Origin: Thinopyrum elongatum
Lineage: Eukaryota > Streptophyta > Magnoliopsida > Poales > Poaceae
Length of the DNA stretch: 64,000 nucleotides
Assembly: GCA_011799875.1 (NCBI GenBank)
Contig: CM022303.1
Coordinates: forward strand, 216,968,255 to 217,032,254
Reading direction: 5' to 3'
Positions within the stretch are counted from its first letter, which is position 1, and the number at the start of each line of letters is the position of its first letter. The translations under genes were made by a program, and so were the position numbers. This document shows positions 46,810-60,700 of this stretch, in pieces. The notes under the pieces are model-generated. The model saw nothing but the letters and a program-made list of their open reading frames with translations, was not told the DNA's origin and did not search any database.

Positions 46810-49800
46810 AGCTTCAAGTTGTAAAGATGATATGCCCTATTGTGAAGCACCATAGTGATGAGAAAGGACCTTCCCACGCTAGTGCGAGCTTGTGTGGTCG
46901 CTGCTGATCCACTCGGAGTACTAGGTCTCCTTCTTGAAATGCGACCCTTGATGTTTCTTGCATGAATCGACGAAGATCCTGCTGATAAATGGTCGACCGA
47001 ACCAAAGCCATCTCTCGCTCTTCTTCTAGAAGGTCAATGGCATCTTGGCGTGCTTGCTTGGCTTTAGCTTCAAATGAAGTTCCACTCGGGGTGCATTGTG
47101 AAACAGGTCACTAGGAAGCACAGCTTCAGCCCCATACACCATGAAGAAAGGAGTTCAGTTGGTAGATCGGTTGGGAGTCTTCCTCAATCCCCACAGAACA
47201 GACACAGTTCAGTCACCCAAGCTCCAGCTGCGTGTTCAAGGTCCTGCATGAGTCGAGGTTTCAGCCCTTGGAGAATTAACCATTTGCTCTTTTAGCTTGT
47301 CCATTCGACTGCAGGTGCGCAACGGATGTGTAATCTACCCGAGTGCCTTGGAAGCGCAGAATGCTCTGAATTCTTCCGATCGAAGTTTGAGCCGTTATCT
47401 ATGTAATACTGTGCGGAACACCATATCTGAATATCAGCTCTTTTATAAACTTGATGGCTGTGAGTGAGTCTAAGTTCTTGATACGCTTGGCTTCAATCCA
47501 CTTGGTGAACTTGTCGACTGTGACAAGTAATGAGTGAAACCGCTTCTGTCGGTCCTGAGCGGCCCAATCATATCCAGCCCCCACACAGCAAATGGCCAGA
47601 CAGTGGAATGTTTTTCAAAGCAGATGCGGGCTTGTGCGACATGTTTGCGTAACTGGCAACCTTCACACTTGTCCACAATTTCTTTTGCAGCTTTCGTTAG
47701 CCCGGGGCCAGTAAATCCTGCACGTATGCTTTGGCCACAATGGTCTGAAGGACACATGGTGACCACAGGTCCCCGGTGAATCTCGTCCAATCAGTCGACC
47801 TTCTGAGGAAATGCATCGTGGGTGACGCCAGTGACACTCTCTCTATAAAGCTACCCATTGATCACTATGAATGCTTTGATCTGCGGACATCTGTCTCGCT
47901 TCAACTTCATCTTCTGGAAGTTCCTTCCTGACAGATAAGCGATGATAATGGTACTGTCCAGTCGGGGGTGAGTACCAGGATCTCCATCACCAAGTCAATA
48001 ACAGCAGGTATCTCAATTTCATTCAGATCCGTAGGACTTTTCGCCTGAGGAAGCTCTTCAGTGAAAGGATCTTCCTGTACTGACAGGAATGAGATGTCCT
48101 AAAAACACATTGCTGGGGATGGGCTTCCGAGTGGAACCTATCTTTGCCAGATCGTCAGCTGCTTGATTTTTGAGTCGGGGAATGTGGTGAAGCTCCATCC
48201 CTCGAACCATTTCTCTAATTTCCTCACTGCATTGTAGTCCAGTCATGGCAGGGTTTCTAATGCCCACTCCTTCATCACCTGTTGACCACCAATCAGAGTC
48301 GCCGTAGACCATCAGGCAACGGACGCCGAGTGAGATGGCCCATACGCAACCCATGAGGAGTGCTTCATACTCAGCTTCGTTATTGGAGGAATCAAAGTGA
48401 ATCTGGAGAACATAAATGAGTTTGTCACCTCTTGGGGACACCAGGACCACTCCGGCACCAGAACCATTCAACATATTAGACCCATCAAAGAACATAGTCT
48501 AGTGTTTCGAGTGAACTTGAGTCGGTTGTTGCTGTTCAATCCACTCGGCCAAGAAATCTGCAAGCGCCTGAGATTTGATCGCCTTCTTTGCTTCGAACTT
48601 GATATCCAAAGGGAGAAGTTCAAGTGCCCACTTAGCACACTCGACCAGTTGCATCTCAATTGGTTCATGATCTCAGACATGGAGCGTCACTGACGACTGA
48701 AACCGAGTGGTCTTGGAATATGTGCAACCTTTCTTTGCAGTCAAGTAAATTCCATAAACAAGCTTTTGGTAATGTGGATACCTCTGCTTGTGATGGATTC
48801 AAGACTTCAAAGATGTAATACACTGGGCATTAAACTTTATAGGCCTTGCCTTCTTCTTCTCGCTCCACTGCGAGCCCACGTGCTAACACCTGACCAATAG
48901 CTGCAATATATAAGAGCAGAGGCTCTTTGCTGTTTGGAGCAGCAAGCACCGGCTAGGTGGAAAGCAGGGCTTTGAGCTCCACAACGCTCGCTTCAGCTTC
49001 GGGAGTCCACTTGAACGTGTCAGACTTTTTCATCAGTCGGTAAGAGGCAGAGCCTTTCACCGAGTCGTGAAATAAACCACTCAATGCAGCGAGACAACCT
49101 ATGAGCTCTTGAACATCGTGCACATGTACAGGGCGTTTCATTCGGAGAATTGCACTGATCTTCTCAGGATTGGCATCTATTCCTCGTTCGAAACAAGGAA
49201 ACCGAGTAGCTTGCCTCTGGTACTACTCGAATGTGCACTTGGACGGATTCAACTTAATGTCATACCTTCTCAAATTTGCAAAGGTTTCAGCTAGATCAGT
49301 CAGCAGGTCGAAACTTCTACGTGCACTTGACCACAATGTCATCCATATAGGCCTCCCACATTCTGACTGATCTGAGTGAGCAGGCTCATCACATGAACAT
49401 GGCGCCAGCATTTTTGAGACCGAATGGCATAGTGATATAGCAAAAACACCCGAGGGGTGTGAAGGCCATTTTTATTTCATCTGCTCATACAGTCGGATCT
49501 GATGTATCTGGAATACGCATCAAGAAAAGACAAATGCTCACACCCCGCAGTCGAGTCGACTATCTGGTCAATGCGAGGGAGCAGAAAATGATCTTCTGGA
49601 GCGCCCGATTGATATGTTTGAAGTCAATGCACATGCAGAGTGATTTATCCTTCTTGGTACATGACGACGTTGGCGAGCCACTCGGAGTGGTATATCTCGC
49701 ATATGAACTCAGCTGCTAGAGCCGAGCCACTTCCTCGCCAATCGCCTTCCTCTTCTCCACGGCGGACCGACGGAGGTGCTCTTTGACAAGTTTGGCTTGG

Positions 49801-50731
49801 AGTCGACACACAAACGGGTCTACAGCCAGTCCACTGGGTACACCTGGCATTCATGGTTTTCCATGCAAAGATGTCCCAGTTCTCACGGAGGAACTGGATG
49901 AGCGCGACTTCCTATTTGCTATCGAGTGTTGTTAAATGTGGGTCGGAGCAGCTGTGGGATCTTCCGGGTGAATGTGAATTGGCTCGTCTCGCCAGCTAAC
50001 TGAAATGCTGAGTCAGAAGCGGGCTTCTTGGAACGGAGCAAATCACTTGGGTCAGCATTATTCTGTACTCTTCCAGCTCCACCACCGCCATTTGCTCATC
50101 AGCTATCTTGGAACCCTTCTGGAGCATTCCTCTGCTCTCTGTCTATTTCCCAGTGACGTGATCACACATTTGGGCCCGGGCATCTTCAGTTTGAGATATA
50201 CGTAACATGGTCGAGCCATGAAGCGGCATACGCCGGTCTGCCCGAATGGCATGATAGGCACTGTGAAAATCGACCACTTCAAACGTCAGCTTTTTCTTTG
50301 CGAAAATTCTTTGAATCAACACAAAACCACATCCAAGCTATCTGTCCGAGTGATTTCGCTTTCTTTCCTGGGATGACCTTGTGGAACTGCATGCGTGCCT
50401 CACTGAGTCGGGACATCGGAATGCCCATCCCCTGAAGGGTCTCGCATAAGAATGTTCAAACCACTGCCACCCGTCCATGAGAACTTTACGCAATCGAGTG
50501 CCTCCAATGGCTGGGTCCACAACCAAAGCTTGCCGCCCAGGGGTAGCAACGTGAGCTGGGTGATCTATTGATCGTGGAAGGATGAGTGATGCGAGTCTTT
50601 GACCACTTGAGGTATGTAGTAGTTGCCGGAACAACCATGTTCACCTCTCTGTTGATGACTTTCAGTCGACTTTTGCTCTCAACATCAGCAAAAATCACTA
50701 GGGTTGCGTTGACCTTTGGGTAATCATCCAA
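46810..50731 (-). pseudogene. E5 copy B pol pseudogene (protease, RT, RNase H, integrase)
   Basis: On minus: protease area with VLMDG (about 50480); RT words GCFCYITMPFGLKNAGA (about 49460-49400), the YMDD box at 49338-49349, DLLTDLAETFANLRRYDIKL (about 49310-49250) and MKRPVHVHDV (49141); RNase H with FFDGSNMLNGSGAGVVLVSP (about 48490), NNEAEYEALL and YGDSD (about 48300), typical of the archaeal-type RNase H of Tat elements; integrase with VWGLDMIGPL (about 47590), TVDKFTKWIEAK (about 47510), IDNGSNFD (about 47400-47376), and a C-terminal FQEGDLVLRVDQQRP (about 46930). Many indels break the frame. Better kept than copy A. Confidence 0.88.
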
Positions 50732-52890
50732 CTTTTCTTCATCTTCATCCTTATCAGAGCCCTTCTCACTCTGCTGACCTTCACAAAACTGGCTGGATAG
50801 AATCTACACTGTCGAGTGGTGTGCTTGGGCAAAATCAAGTTGCCCTCCTCATCTTTCTTCGTGTGGATGGCACACAGTAAACGAGAACATCCTGGCCCGA
50901 TGGTCTTTGATCTTCTTGGGAATCCATGGCTCCTTAGGCTTTCCCTTGAACTTTCCCTGGTATTCACCACTCGCAGCTTCAGCCTGCCCTGTGGCTTCAG
51001 CCTTGCGTTTCTGCTTCCACTGGGATTTCCACCTCCAGCATCGGGGTCGACTGTCTTCCCTTTGCCATTACGGAGCTGGTCCTCTTCTTCGCCATTCGCG
51101 TACCGAGTGGCTATTTCCATCATGATCCTCTTCAAATTCATGGCCCTAGAGCGACCGAATTTCATGTGTGAGCTCTCTATATCGTACGCTTCCTTGAAAG
51201 CGCAGACTGCTTTGTGCTCTGAAATATTCTCCACCAGATGGGGAAGCGAGTCCACCCGCTGGATGTAATCCCTCAAGGTTTCATTTGGCTTTTGGTCACA
51301 ATGCTGGCAACTCAGACGTCCAGTGGGACGCTTGCAAGTGCCTTCAAATGTCTTGATAAACACTCAGCCAAGTCTTCCCAACAGTATATGCTAGCGGGGA
51401 CTAACTGATTCAACCAAGCCCTGGCCGAGCCCCAAGCATCAAAGAGGCAGTTGCTTCATGGCCACTTCGTCTTGCCTCCGCCAATCTGCACTGCCACTCG
51501 GTAATCCTCCAACCACGGTCTGGCTTGACTCCCATAAAACTTACTTGGTCCTGCAGCCAATCTAAAGTTGGGAGGAATCTCAGCAGCTCGAATGGCTCTG
51601 CTGAAACACTCGGGCCCAGAGACGAACGCTCTGCTCCCACTCGGGCGATCTCTGTCTAGACCTTCTCTGTTAGCTCTGCCTCTGTCAACCAGGCCCTGAA
51701 CAAGGACTGACCTTGCATCAAAACCGGCCTCTCGGGGGTCGACTGAATCCTCCGCTCATCGCCGAACGGGTGCCTGTCATCAACCGCCGGGGTGCATATG
51801 AACCACCCCTCGAAGGGGGCGTAGGCACTCGACGGCGGTCATCACGGTGGTATCGAGGCTCAAACTGCCCGTGGCCCCGACCCAGGAACTGATCCGGGCG
51901 AAAACCATGATCTTCAGGCCGGAGGCGATCTCGGGCTGTGCCCCGACTGAACTGTGTCCGCCATGACGGACCTGCTGTGAATCCTATTGCGCGACTGGGA
52001 AAAAGCTGAATTCTGCTCTCCGCCGCCCTGAGCAGTGCTCGAATCTGCTGTAAACCTCTACCAGCCTCGGAACGGGATGGCTGGATCGAATCTGCAATAC
52101 GCGCAGCCTGCAACATTTTGGATCGGGGTATGGTATACCGACACTCGTCCTGATGTCCAGTCGGGAACAGTTGCCACTGCCGTCGACTGGAACTTGAATG
52201 TTTCTGTGGCGTGGTCGTCGAGTGCTTGCTAAAGATTCTCCAGGCGCCACGCTCAGCCAGAGTGGCTACGTGCGCAGCTCCAAAGCCTGAGCTTCGGGGG
52301 TCTCCCCAACGATGCGGGTCTGAGAGCCTGATCATTCCTGCACCGCAGCTCTTCCCTCTGTTCCGCAGTGAGGGCTTGAGGGTAGTACTCACTGTCCTTG
52401 TGTGCTGGACCGCCGCTACCCCGCCGCCATGGGAATCCTGGCGGGCTGCGCTGAGGACCAACCATGAGGACTTCCGCTGCGGGGTCATTGCTTTCGCACT
52501 CGGAGAGAGTATCTGATGTGCCAGTCACAGATCGAACAAGCCATACAGGGACTCATCGGGCATCGCCAATCGCCACGATTTGAGGCGTGGCCGACTGACG
52601 GCCACTGCGTGCTTCACCCACCGCTGGAGCCGTGAGCGACCGGATCGCTTGCGGTGACAGGTCCGGGGACGAAGACGCCGCGGGAGTCGACCCTTACTGA
52701 ATCGATGGCTGCCGCAGGAGGACGCCGCAGGCACTCACCGGAAGTGTGCCGCACCATGAATGGGAGTGCCTCGACGTCGAGGGGAGCCTCCTGGAGCCAG
52801 GCCGAATCATCGGCGATGAAGGAGACCCGCCGAGATGGATCTCACGCCCGAGACAATCCACCGCCGGAAACCATGTTGACGAAGATTGAA
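50698..52890 (-). pseudogene. E5 copy B gag pseudogene
   Basis: On minus from about 52876. N-terminal half matches copy C with the same two stop codons plus extra frameshifts. The later half is well kept: IKTFEGTCKRPTGRL, NETLRDYIQRVDSLP, a capsid-like block, then a basic region and HTTRQCRF, a remnant of a zinc knuckle (about 50800). It overlaps the protease region by frame, as in a polyprotein with indels. Confidence 0.85.
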
Positions 52891-52938
52891 GATTGCAACC
52901 TTACCGTCGCTTAGACGCCACCCCACGGTGGGCCCAAC

Positions 52939-53511
52939 TGTCGTAGAACGGGTCTGACAGTAGAGATGGGGGTACGTAGGAGCAGGCAGAGTCCTAGCTA
53001 CGGCGAGGTTGTACGCACAGTTTTACGATTCAGGCCCCTCTCGGAGGAGGTAACAGCCCTACGTCTTGGTGCTGCGAGGCTTGTTGGTTGGAGAGTTGTA
53101 TAGTTACAGGGTGCGAACCCTTGTGCAAGAGGGGAGGGCTAGCTTATATAGAGTGCGTTACCCCGCCGCCACCCTCGGTTACACATGGGTTTATGAGGAA
53201 ATAAAGCCCGTACGTTACTGGTAACGCCCGTGTTTAATGACCTTTAAGGCGACGGAGTGAATGCCCGACCGTTGCCATACTGGGGTGGCTCTAGGTCTTC
53301 TGTTTTCCGAGTGGAATTTTGTACTCCGAGTGAATAACGTAGGGTCGGTGGATTGGGATATCCGAGTGGATCCTCTGTCGAGTGATCACGCTTCGTGAGG
53401 ATTTCAGTCGGTATCTTCTGTTCAGCTTTATGGGCCTTAACCACCTGTGCAGTGTCCTTGGGTAGGGCATACAGGTCAGGCCTATGACCCTACCCTAGGT
53501 ACATGTCATCA
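52939..53511 (-). mobile_element. E5 copy B 5' LTR (573 bp)
   Basis: Reverse complement of the A and C LTRs; TATA on minus at 53143-53150. The PBS to its left (52921-52937) has lost one G (ggcccaa instead of ggcgccaa). Confidence 0.85.
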
Positions 53512-53936
53512 CTCAGGCAGAACTTCTGATCTAGACGTTACCCCGAGGGTTTTTGGAATATTTGGGAATTTATAGGGCGAAGAGGCGGTGCAGGAGGCAA
53601 CCGAGGTGGGCACAACCCACTGGCGCGCCTGGGGGCCCAGGCGTGCCCTGGTGGGTTGTGCTCTCCTCGGGACTCCCTCTTGTACTTCTTTGGCCCACCG
53701 GGTCTTTCTGGTCCATAAAAATCTCCAAAAAGTTTCGCTGCGTTTGGACTCCGTTTGGTATTGATTTTCTACATGTAAAAAACAAGCAAAAAACAGCAAC
53801 TGGCACTGGGCACTATGTCAATAGATTAGTCCCAAAAAAAAATATAAAGTTGCTATAAAAATGATTGTAAAACATCCAAGATGATATAATAACAGCATGA
53901 ATACTTCATAAATTTAGATACGTTGGAGACGTATCA
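53512..53936 (-). mobile_element. E4 LTR fragment, copy B
   Basis: Reverse complement of the A and C fragments, ending gatacgttggagacgtatca at 53936. Same truncation point by E5, with gcctgag instead of gcctga on minus. Confidence 0.85.
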
Positions 53937-54730
53937 TTATGAAATTGCTTCTTTGATTGAAAGTATGACGCTACTCTTTACAAATCTGAAAATTTCGCCA
54001 TACTTAATATTGCTATGATAATTATGCTTCTAATGCTTATGTTAAACCATATATTGAGGACTTCTCCGCTGTCCAAGAAGAGAGCTAATTTTTGCAGGAG
54101 TCTATGAAGAAGAAATTGATGAAACTGTGAGCTCATTGGATGAAAAAGATGACGAGGAAGCGAAGAACAAAAGGAGAAGAGCGGATTAGCTACCCGTCCC
54201 ACCTTCTAATGAGAGTTACTCTTCAACTCGTACATTGTTTAATTTCCCTTCGTACTTACCGAAGGATGAATGCTATGATGATTGCTATGATCCCATTGAT
54301 TCGTTTGAAATACCCCTTTTTTGATGATGCTAGCTATGCTTGTGGCCAAGATGCCAATATGAATTATGCTCATGAGATGAACTTGCTATAGTTCCTTATG
54401 TTAAAAATGAAATTGTTGCTATTGCACCCACACATGATATCTCCTATTATCTTTTAATTCTCCCAACACACTATATACGAGAAGTTTGCACTTATTAAGG
54501 ATTATATTGATGGGTTGCCTTCTACACTACACATGATGATTTTGATGATTATATATGCATGTGCTTGCTGCTCCTACTACTTGCAATTATTATGAGAGAG
54601 AACTATATCTCCACCTCTCTATGTTTCAAACACGATAAAATTGCAAGAAACTGCTTATGCTATGTATTGGCCTTTACTTGATGTGCATGAATTGTTCTTG
54701 TATGACATCCGAGCATAGGAAGAGAGTTAG
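53937..54730 (+). pseudogene. E3 internal acidic ORF, copy B (frameshifted)
   Basis: Plus-strand version of the copy C gene with several indels (for example near 53975, 54093, 54155 and 54470), so only short frames remain (YKSENF..., PYIEDFSAVQEE, DECYDDCYDPIDSFEIP). Ends at gttag (54726-54730), the complement of the E6 target duplication. Confidence 0.78.
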
Positions 54731-57700
54731 TGTGACGCCCCCGGTTCAATCGTACACTAATCATACACGCAAACGTGTACGATCAACCCAGGGACTCACG
54801 GGAAGATATCACACACAACTCTAAACACAAATACGGAGGTCCACAATATTACAGACCAGGGATCCGAAGATCCGAATACATAAGTCAGTCATACAAATAA
54901 TATCTGGGTACAGATAGTTAGACAAGTTATGCCTTAAGAAGGCTAGCACAAACAGCGACACTAGATCGAAAGGCGTTGGCCTCCTGCCTGGGAGCCTCCG
55001 ATCCTACTCCTGGTCAGCTGGTTCGATCCAGTAGTACGTGCCCTCTGGACCCGCCTGGTAGTAGGCTCCGGTGGTGGCGTCTGGCTCCTGGACTCCATCG
55101 TCTGGTGTATCATCAAGGTGGGGTATATGGGGGAAAAGAGAAAATAAAGCAACCGTGAGTACTCATCCGAAGTACTCAGCAAGCAAGGATCTATACTACA
55201 TATGCAACATTATCATGGAGAAAAGGCTGTATATGTGGACTGGGCTGCGAAATGCCAGAATAGAGAGAAAGGCCTAGTCCATCGAAGACTAGCATCTTCA
55301 AACATCTTCTCAAAGCCATCATCTTGCAGCAGTAGAAGAGAGTAGAATAGCATTTTATTTAGCAAACATGTTGAAGTACAGCTCAAAGATCCTTCCTCGA
55401 CTCCCAGCGAGAAAGTATCCCGAAGCTTCAATTAAGTAACAATTATCCAGTTTAAGTAGTAGATCGGGATACACAAACTGAGCGTCCTTTACCGTAGGAC
55501 CGGCTTCGATAGAAGATTCATCCTGCAGGGGTGCACTACTGTTACCCAACACGCTCGATCACTCTGGCCGGACATACTTGCTGGGTAATGCCCGTCCTCG
55601 GAAGATCAACACGAAGCAGCGCTCTACCTAGGCTCAGCAGAGAGGTCAGCACGCCGGACTAACCTATGCACCCAGGGTCTCGGCCATCGCCCTGGGCACC
55701 CTGCGCGTTGCGTGGCTGGCCGGGTGCAGGCGCGACACTGAACTCGCCAGTGAAGTATCCAGCCCAATCCCGACGATCAGCCCGCACGGTGAATCGTGAC
55801 GTCTGATAAGCTTTCGGCGAAACGTACATCGCAGAGGGCCCATAACCATTATCCCGCTTGGTGGCAGTGCGTATAGGGCACGTCGACCCACTTAATCACA
55901 CCACCCAAATCCAATAGGCTCAATTAGTATCAAGCGGAGACAATCAGAGTCTCTGATGCTCCGCCACAATGTCACACTCGAGTGCCCTTCCGGCACACCC
56001 GAAATCATAGATCCCCAGCGGGTACCCACCAGGGTGGACCCGCCTGTGAAAAGGTCAGTAACCGTGTGGTCATAATCATCAGGGTGAACGTAAGAGGTAT
56101 CACCCTCGAGGTTCACACTGAGGGTTGCACGAAGAGATCGTATCGGACATGGAGAAGAGGAATCACCCTCGATGACCATGACCGTACAGCTATGCTGCAG
56201 AGTATTCATCAGGAGTGCGTTACGAGGTATCACCCTCGGCACTCGATAGTTACTACGCGAGTCGTACAACTAAGGGGGTGTGAAGTGAGGCGTCTGTCTC
56301 TGATCGACGATCACGTTGATCGAGTCGTTGATGAACAAGCAGGGGCGACAAAGTAAGGTGGTGGGGTCACAGATGGGTCATACCAACCTATACTAAACAG
56401 TTTATCATGTCAGGTAGATAGCAATGAACAGGTTACAACAGCAGGCTATGCATCAGAATAGGAGCATACATTAACAGTAGCGAAGTCTAGTGCAAGCAGG
56501 AGAATAGAATGGGCGATATCTGGAATGCTCAAGGGGGGGGGCTTGCCTGGTTGCTCTGGCAAGAGAGGGAGGTCGTCAACGGGCTGCTCGTCAGTAGCGT
56601 AGTCGTACTCGACACAGCGACGTCGGTCTCGGCGTCTATCGGAGAGAGGGGGGAGAGAACAATAAATTCAACCGCAATATGCAACAATAGTGACATGCCT
56701 AAATGATATGCCGGGGTGTTCTACTGCCTAACTAAACGATTTAGTTAATTTAGGAATTTATTTGGATTTATTTACTAAAGTTGGGCACTATTCATTTCTG
56801 AAATCGGTCTAAAAGTTCAATGTTCTTATAGCTCGGGCGTCTGACGGGAATACGGAGGGCGTATCCGGGCTCGTATCGTCGTTCTGAGCAAGTTTCATTG
56901 TATAAATATTTTCATCGGAGATACGGTTTAAAAGATATGATTTTCTAAAGTTTTTATTAATTTCTGAATTTATTTAATTATTTAAAATAAACATTATCCA
57001 GAATAGTGATTGATGACGTCAGCATGGACATCTGCTGACGTCAGCAGCCACCTGACAGGGTGGGTCCCACCTGTCATAGGCTGCTAGATTAATTAGGTTT
57101 AATTAACTAATTAACAATTAATAAACTAATTAATTAATATTAAATTAATCTAATCAGGGTTAATTAGCCTATTAATTAACTAATTAATTATTATTTTTAT
57201 TTTATTTTTCTTTTTATTATTTTTTTTAAAACGTTTTGGGCGGGGCCCATACGCCATAGGCCCATAGGGGCCAAACGGGCGCTGGGCGCCAGCCCAATAC
57301 GGCGCACGGGCGCGGCGTGGGAGGCCGCGGCACGCGCCGGGCCGGGCGGCAGGGTGGTGGTGGCGCGTGGCGCAGGCGGCGGGGCCGGAGCGACGTGCGG
57401 CGCTGGCCGGACGCATCTTGCTACCGCGCATTGCGTGCCTACTCTCGCGCGATGCCGCGCCAGCGACCACCACCGACCCGGCAACGCCCCGCCGCCCCCG
57501 CGTCCGCTGCCCGCGCGAGCTGAGGCAGAGAGAGAACAGGCCGGGCCGGGCCTCACCGCGATGTAGGGGGGAGGCAATGGGCGCGGGGAGGCGAGCGGCG
57601 ACGGTGGTCCGCGACGAGCGGTGACGGGGCGCCGGTCGGGAACGAGCGGCGTGCGGCGACGGGAGGGGGGGGCGCGGGCCAGCGTGCGATCCGGAACCGG

Positions 57701-57795
57701 GGGGGGGGAACGCGAGGGAGGGGGTTCGGTGGGGTGGTGGGGCTAGGGTTCGGGCCTCCAGGGGAGGCCTAAAGGAGGGGGGCTGGGCCGGTCGG
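54731..57795 (-). mobile_element. E6 copy B, minus, truncated at the B/C junction
   Basis: Starts TGTGACGCCCCCGGTTCAATCG and is the reverse complement of A (33586 back to about 30455). Homology stops at gctgggccggtcgg (57795), so about 550 bp of the A terminus are absent. The GC-rich block (57300-57680) differs from A and C in several places. Confidence 0.82.
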
Positions 57796-60700
57796 CATAA
57801 ATAACAAATATTCCAGAGGCTATTCTAAAATTGAAACCAACATCATTGGAATTGGATAAGTGACTCGAACAACCTCAAACAGTGGATAAAGATAATATTT
57901 AATAACCATTTATTAAATCTGAAATAAATATGGAATTATGTTTTGTCCAAACTAGTTTTAGGTGTTAGGGAATAATGCACTAGTATTTATGAACTAGGTC
58001 TCATGTTTTACAAAAACCATTTTGAGGCCTGACTATTTACTAAACTGAGAAAGGAGAATAAAGAAAAAGATAAAAGAAAAAGAAACAGAAAAGGGACCCC
58101 CCCCCTCCTCCGGCCCAACTGGGCCGAAGCCCAGCCGGCCGGCCCACTTGTCCCCCCCCTGGCCTATATGGCCCCAGCCGGCCAAACCCTAACCCCCACC
58201 CCCATTCCCCTCGCTCCTCTCCTCCCCCTCCCCGTCGCCGCCACGCCGCTCGTCCCCGACCGCGCCCCGTCACCGCCTCGTCGCCGACCACCGTCGCCGC
58301 TCGCCTCCCCGCGCCCATTGCCTCCCCCCTACATCGCTCGGTGAGGCCCGGCCCCGGCCTTTCCTCTCTCTCTCGCCTCGCTCGCCCCCGCCCCGCCGCG
58401 CGCCGGATGCGCCCCGGCCGCGCCCGCGCCGCGCCCGGCCCGCTCCCTGCCGGCTCGCGCTCGCCGTGCGTCGCGTGCGCGCGCGCTCGCCCCGCGCCGA
58501 CCCGCTCCGGCCCCCGCCCCGCACTGCGCGCCGTCGCCCGCTGCCGCTCCGGCCACCGCGCCGCCCCGCTCGCCTCCGGCCCCGCCGCCTGCGCCACGCG
58601 CCACCACCCCCTGCCGCTCCGGCCCCGCGCGCGCTGCCGCGGCCTCCCACGCCCGCGCCCGCTGCGCCGTATTGGGCTGGCGCCCAGCGCCCGTTTGGCC
58701 CCTATGGGCCTATGGCGTATGGGCCCCGCCCAAAACGTTTTAAAAAAAATAATAAAAAGAAAAATAAAATAAAAATAATTAATTAATTAGTTAATTAATT
58801 AGGCTAATTAACCCTGATTAGATTAATTTAATATTAATTAATTAGTTTAATTAATTGTTAATTAGTTAATTAAACCTAATTAATCTAGCAGCCTATGACA
58901 GGTGGGACCCACCCTGTCAGGTGGCTGCTGACGTCAGCATGATGTCATGCTGACGTCATCAATCACTATTCTGGATAATGTTTATTTTAAATAATTAAAT
59001 AAATTCAGAAATTAATAAAAACTTTAGAAAATCATATCTTTTAAACCGTATCTCCGATGAAAATATTTTATACATGAAACTTGCTCAGAACGACGATACG
59101 AGCCCGGATACGCCCTCCGTATTCCCGTCAGACGCCCGCAGCTATAAGAACATTGAACTTTTAGACCGATTTCAGTAAATGAATAGTGCCCAACTTTAGT
59201 TAAATAAATCCAAATAAATTCCTAAATTAACTAAATCGTTTAGTTAGGCAGTAGAACACCCCGGCATATCATTTAGGCATGTCATACATATTGTTTGCAT
59301 TATTGCCGTGAATTTATTGTTTCTCTCCCCCTCCTTCTCTCTCGATAGACGCCGAGACCGACGTCGCTGCTGTCGAGTACGACTACGCTACTGACGAGCA
59401 GCCCGTTGACGACCTCCCTCTCTTGCCAGAGCAACCAGGCAAGCCCCCCCCCCCCTTGAGCATTCCAGATATCGCCCATTCTATTCTCCTGCTTGCACTA
59501 GACTTCGCTACTGTTAATGTATGCTCCTATTCTGATGCATAGCCTGCTGTTGTAACCTGTTCATTGCTATCTTACCTGACTATGATAAACTGTTTAGTAT
59601 AGGTTGGTATGACCCATCTGTGACCCCACCACCTTACTTTGTCGCCCCTGCTTGTTCATCAACGACTCGATCAACGTGATCGTCGATCAGAGACAGACGC
59701 CTCACTTCACACCCCCCTTAGTTGTACGACTCTGCGTAGTAACTATCGAGTGCCGAGGGTGATACCTCGTAACGCACTCCTGATGAATACTCTGCAGCAT
59801 AGCTGTACGGTCATGGTCATCGAGGGTGATTCCTCCTTCTCCATGTCCGATACGACTCTGTCGTGCAACCCCTCAGTGTGAACCTCGAGGGTGATACCTC
59901 TTACGTTCACCCTGATGATTATGACCACACGGTTACTTGACCTTTTCACAGGCGGGTCCACCCTGGTGGGTACCCGCTGGGGATCTATGATTTCGGGTGT
60001 GCCGGAAGGGCACTCGAGTGTGACATTGTGGCGGAGCATCAGAGACTCTGATTGTCTCCGCTTGATACTAATTGAGCCTATTGGATTTGGGTGTGTGATC
60101 TAAGTGGGTCGACGTGCCCTATACGCACTGCCACCACGCGGGATAATGGTTATGGGGCCCTCTGCGATGTACGTTTCGCCGAAAGCTTATCAGACGTCAC
60201 GATTCACCGTGCGGGCTGATCGTCGGGATTGGGCTGGATACTTCACTGGCGAGTTCAGTGTCGCGCCTGCACCCCGGCCAGCCACGCAACGCGCAGGGTG
60301 CCCAGGGCGATGGCCCGAGACCCCTGGGTGCATAGGTTAGTCCGGCGTGCTGACCTCTCTGCTGAGCCTAGGTAGAGCGCTGCTTCGTGTTGATCTTCCG
60401 AGGACGGGCATTACCCAGCAAGTATGTCCGGCCAGAGTTGATCGAGCGTGTTGGGTAACAGTAGTGCACCCCTGCAGGGATGAATCTTCTATCGATAGCC
60501 GGTCCTACGGTAAAGGACGCTCAGTTTGTGTATCCTGATCTACCTACTTAAACTGGATACTTGTTACTTAATTGAAGCTTCGGGATTACTTTCTCGCTGG
60601 GAGTCGAGGAAGGATCTTTGAGCTGTACTTCAACATGTTTGCTAAATAAAATGCTATTCTACTCTCTTCTACTGCTGCAAGATGATGGCTTTGAGAAGAT

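Larger units (their letters stand above)
41501..53511 (-). mobile_element. E5 copy B: Tat-like gypsy element, minus strand, 3' LTR missing
   Basis: Reading on minus: 5' LTR (53511-52939), PBS, gag, protease, RT, RNase H, integrase (to about 46810), spacer, tandem hairpin array (46640-45960), then an additional ORF on the opposite strand (42060-45730) and its upstream region to 41501. The archaeal-type second RNase H and the antisense additional ORF are features known for Tat-lineage elements such as Grande. The 3' LTR would lie in or beyond the gap. It is inserted in an E4 LTR at the same point as copies A and C. Confidence 0.82.
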
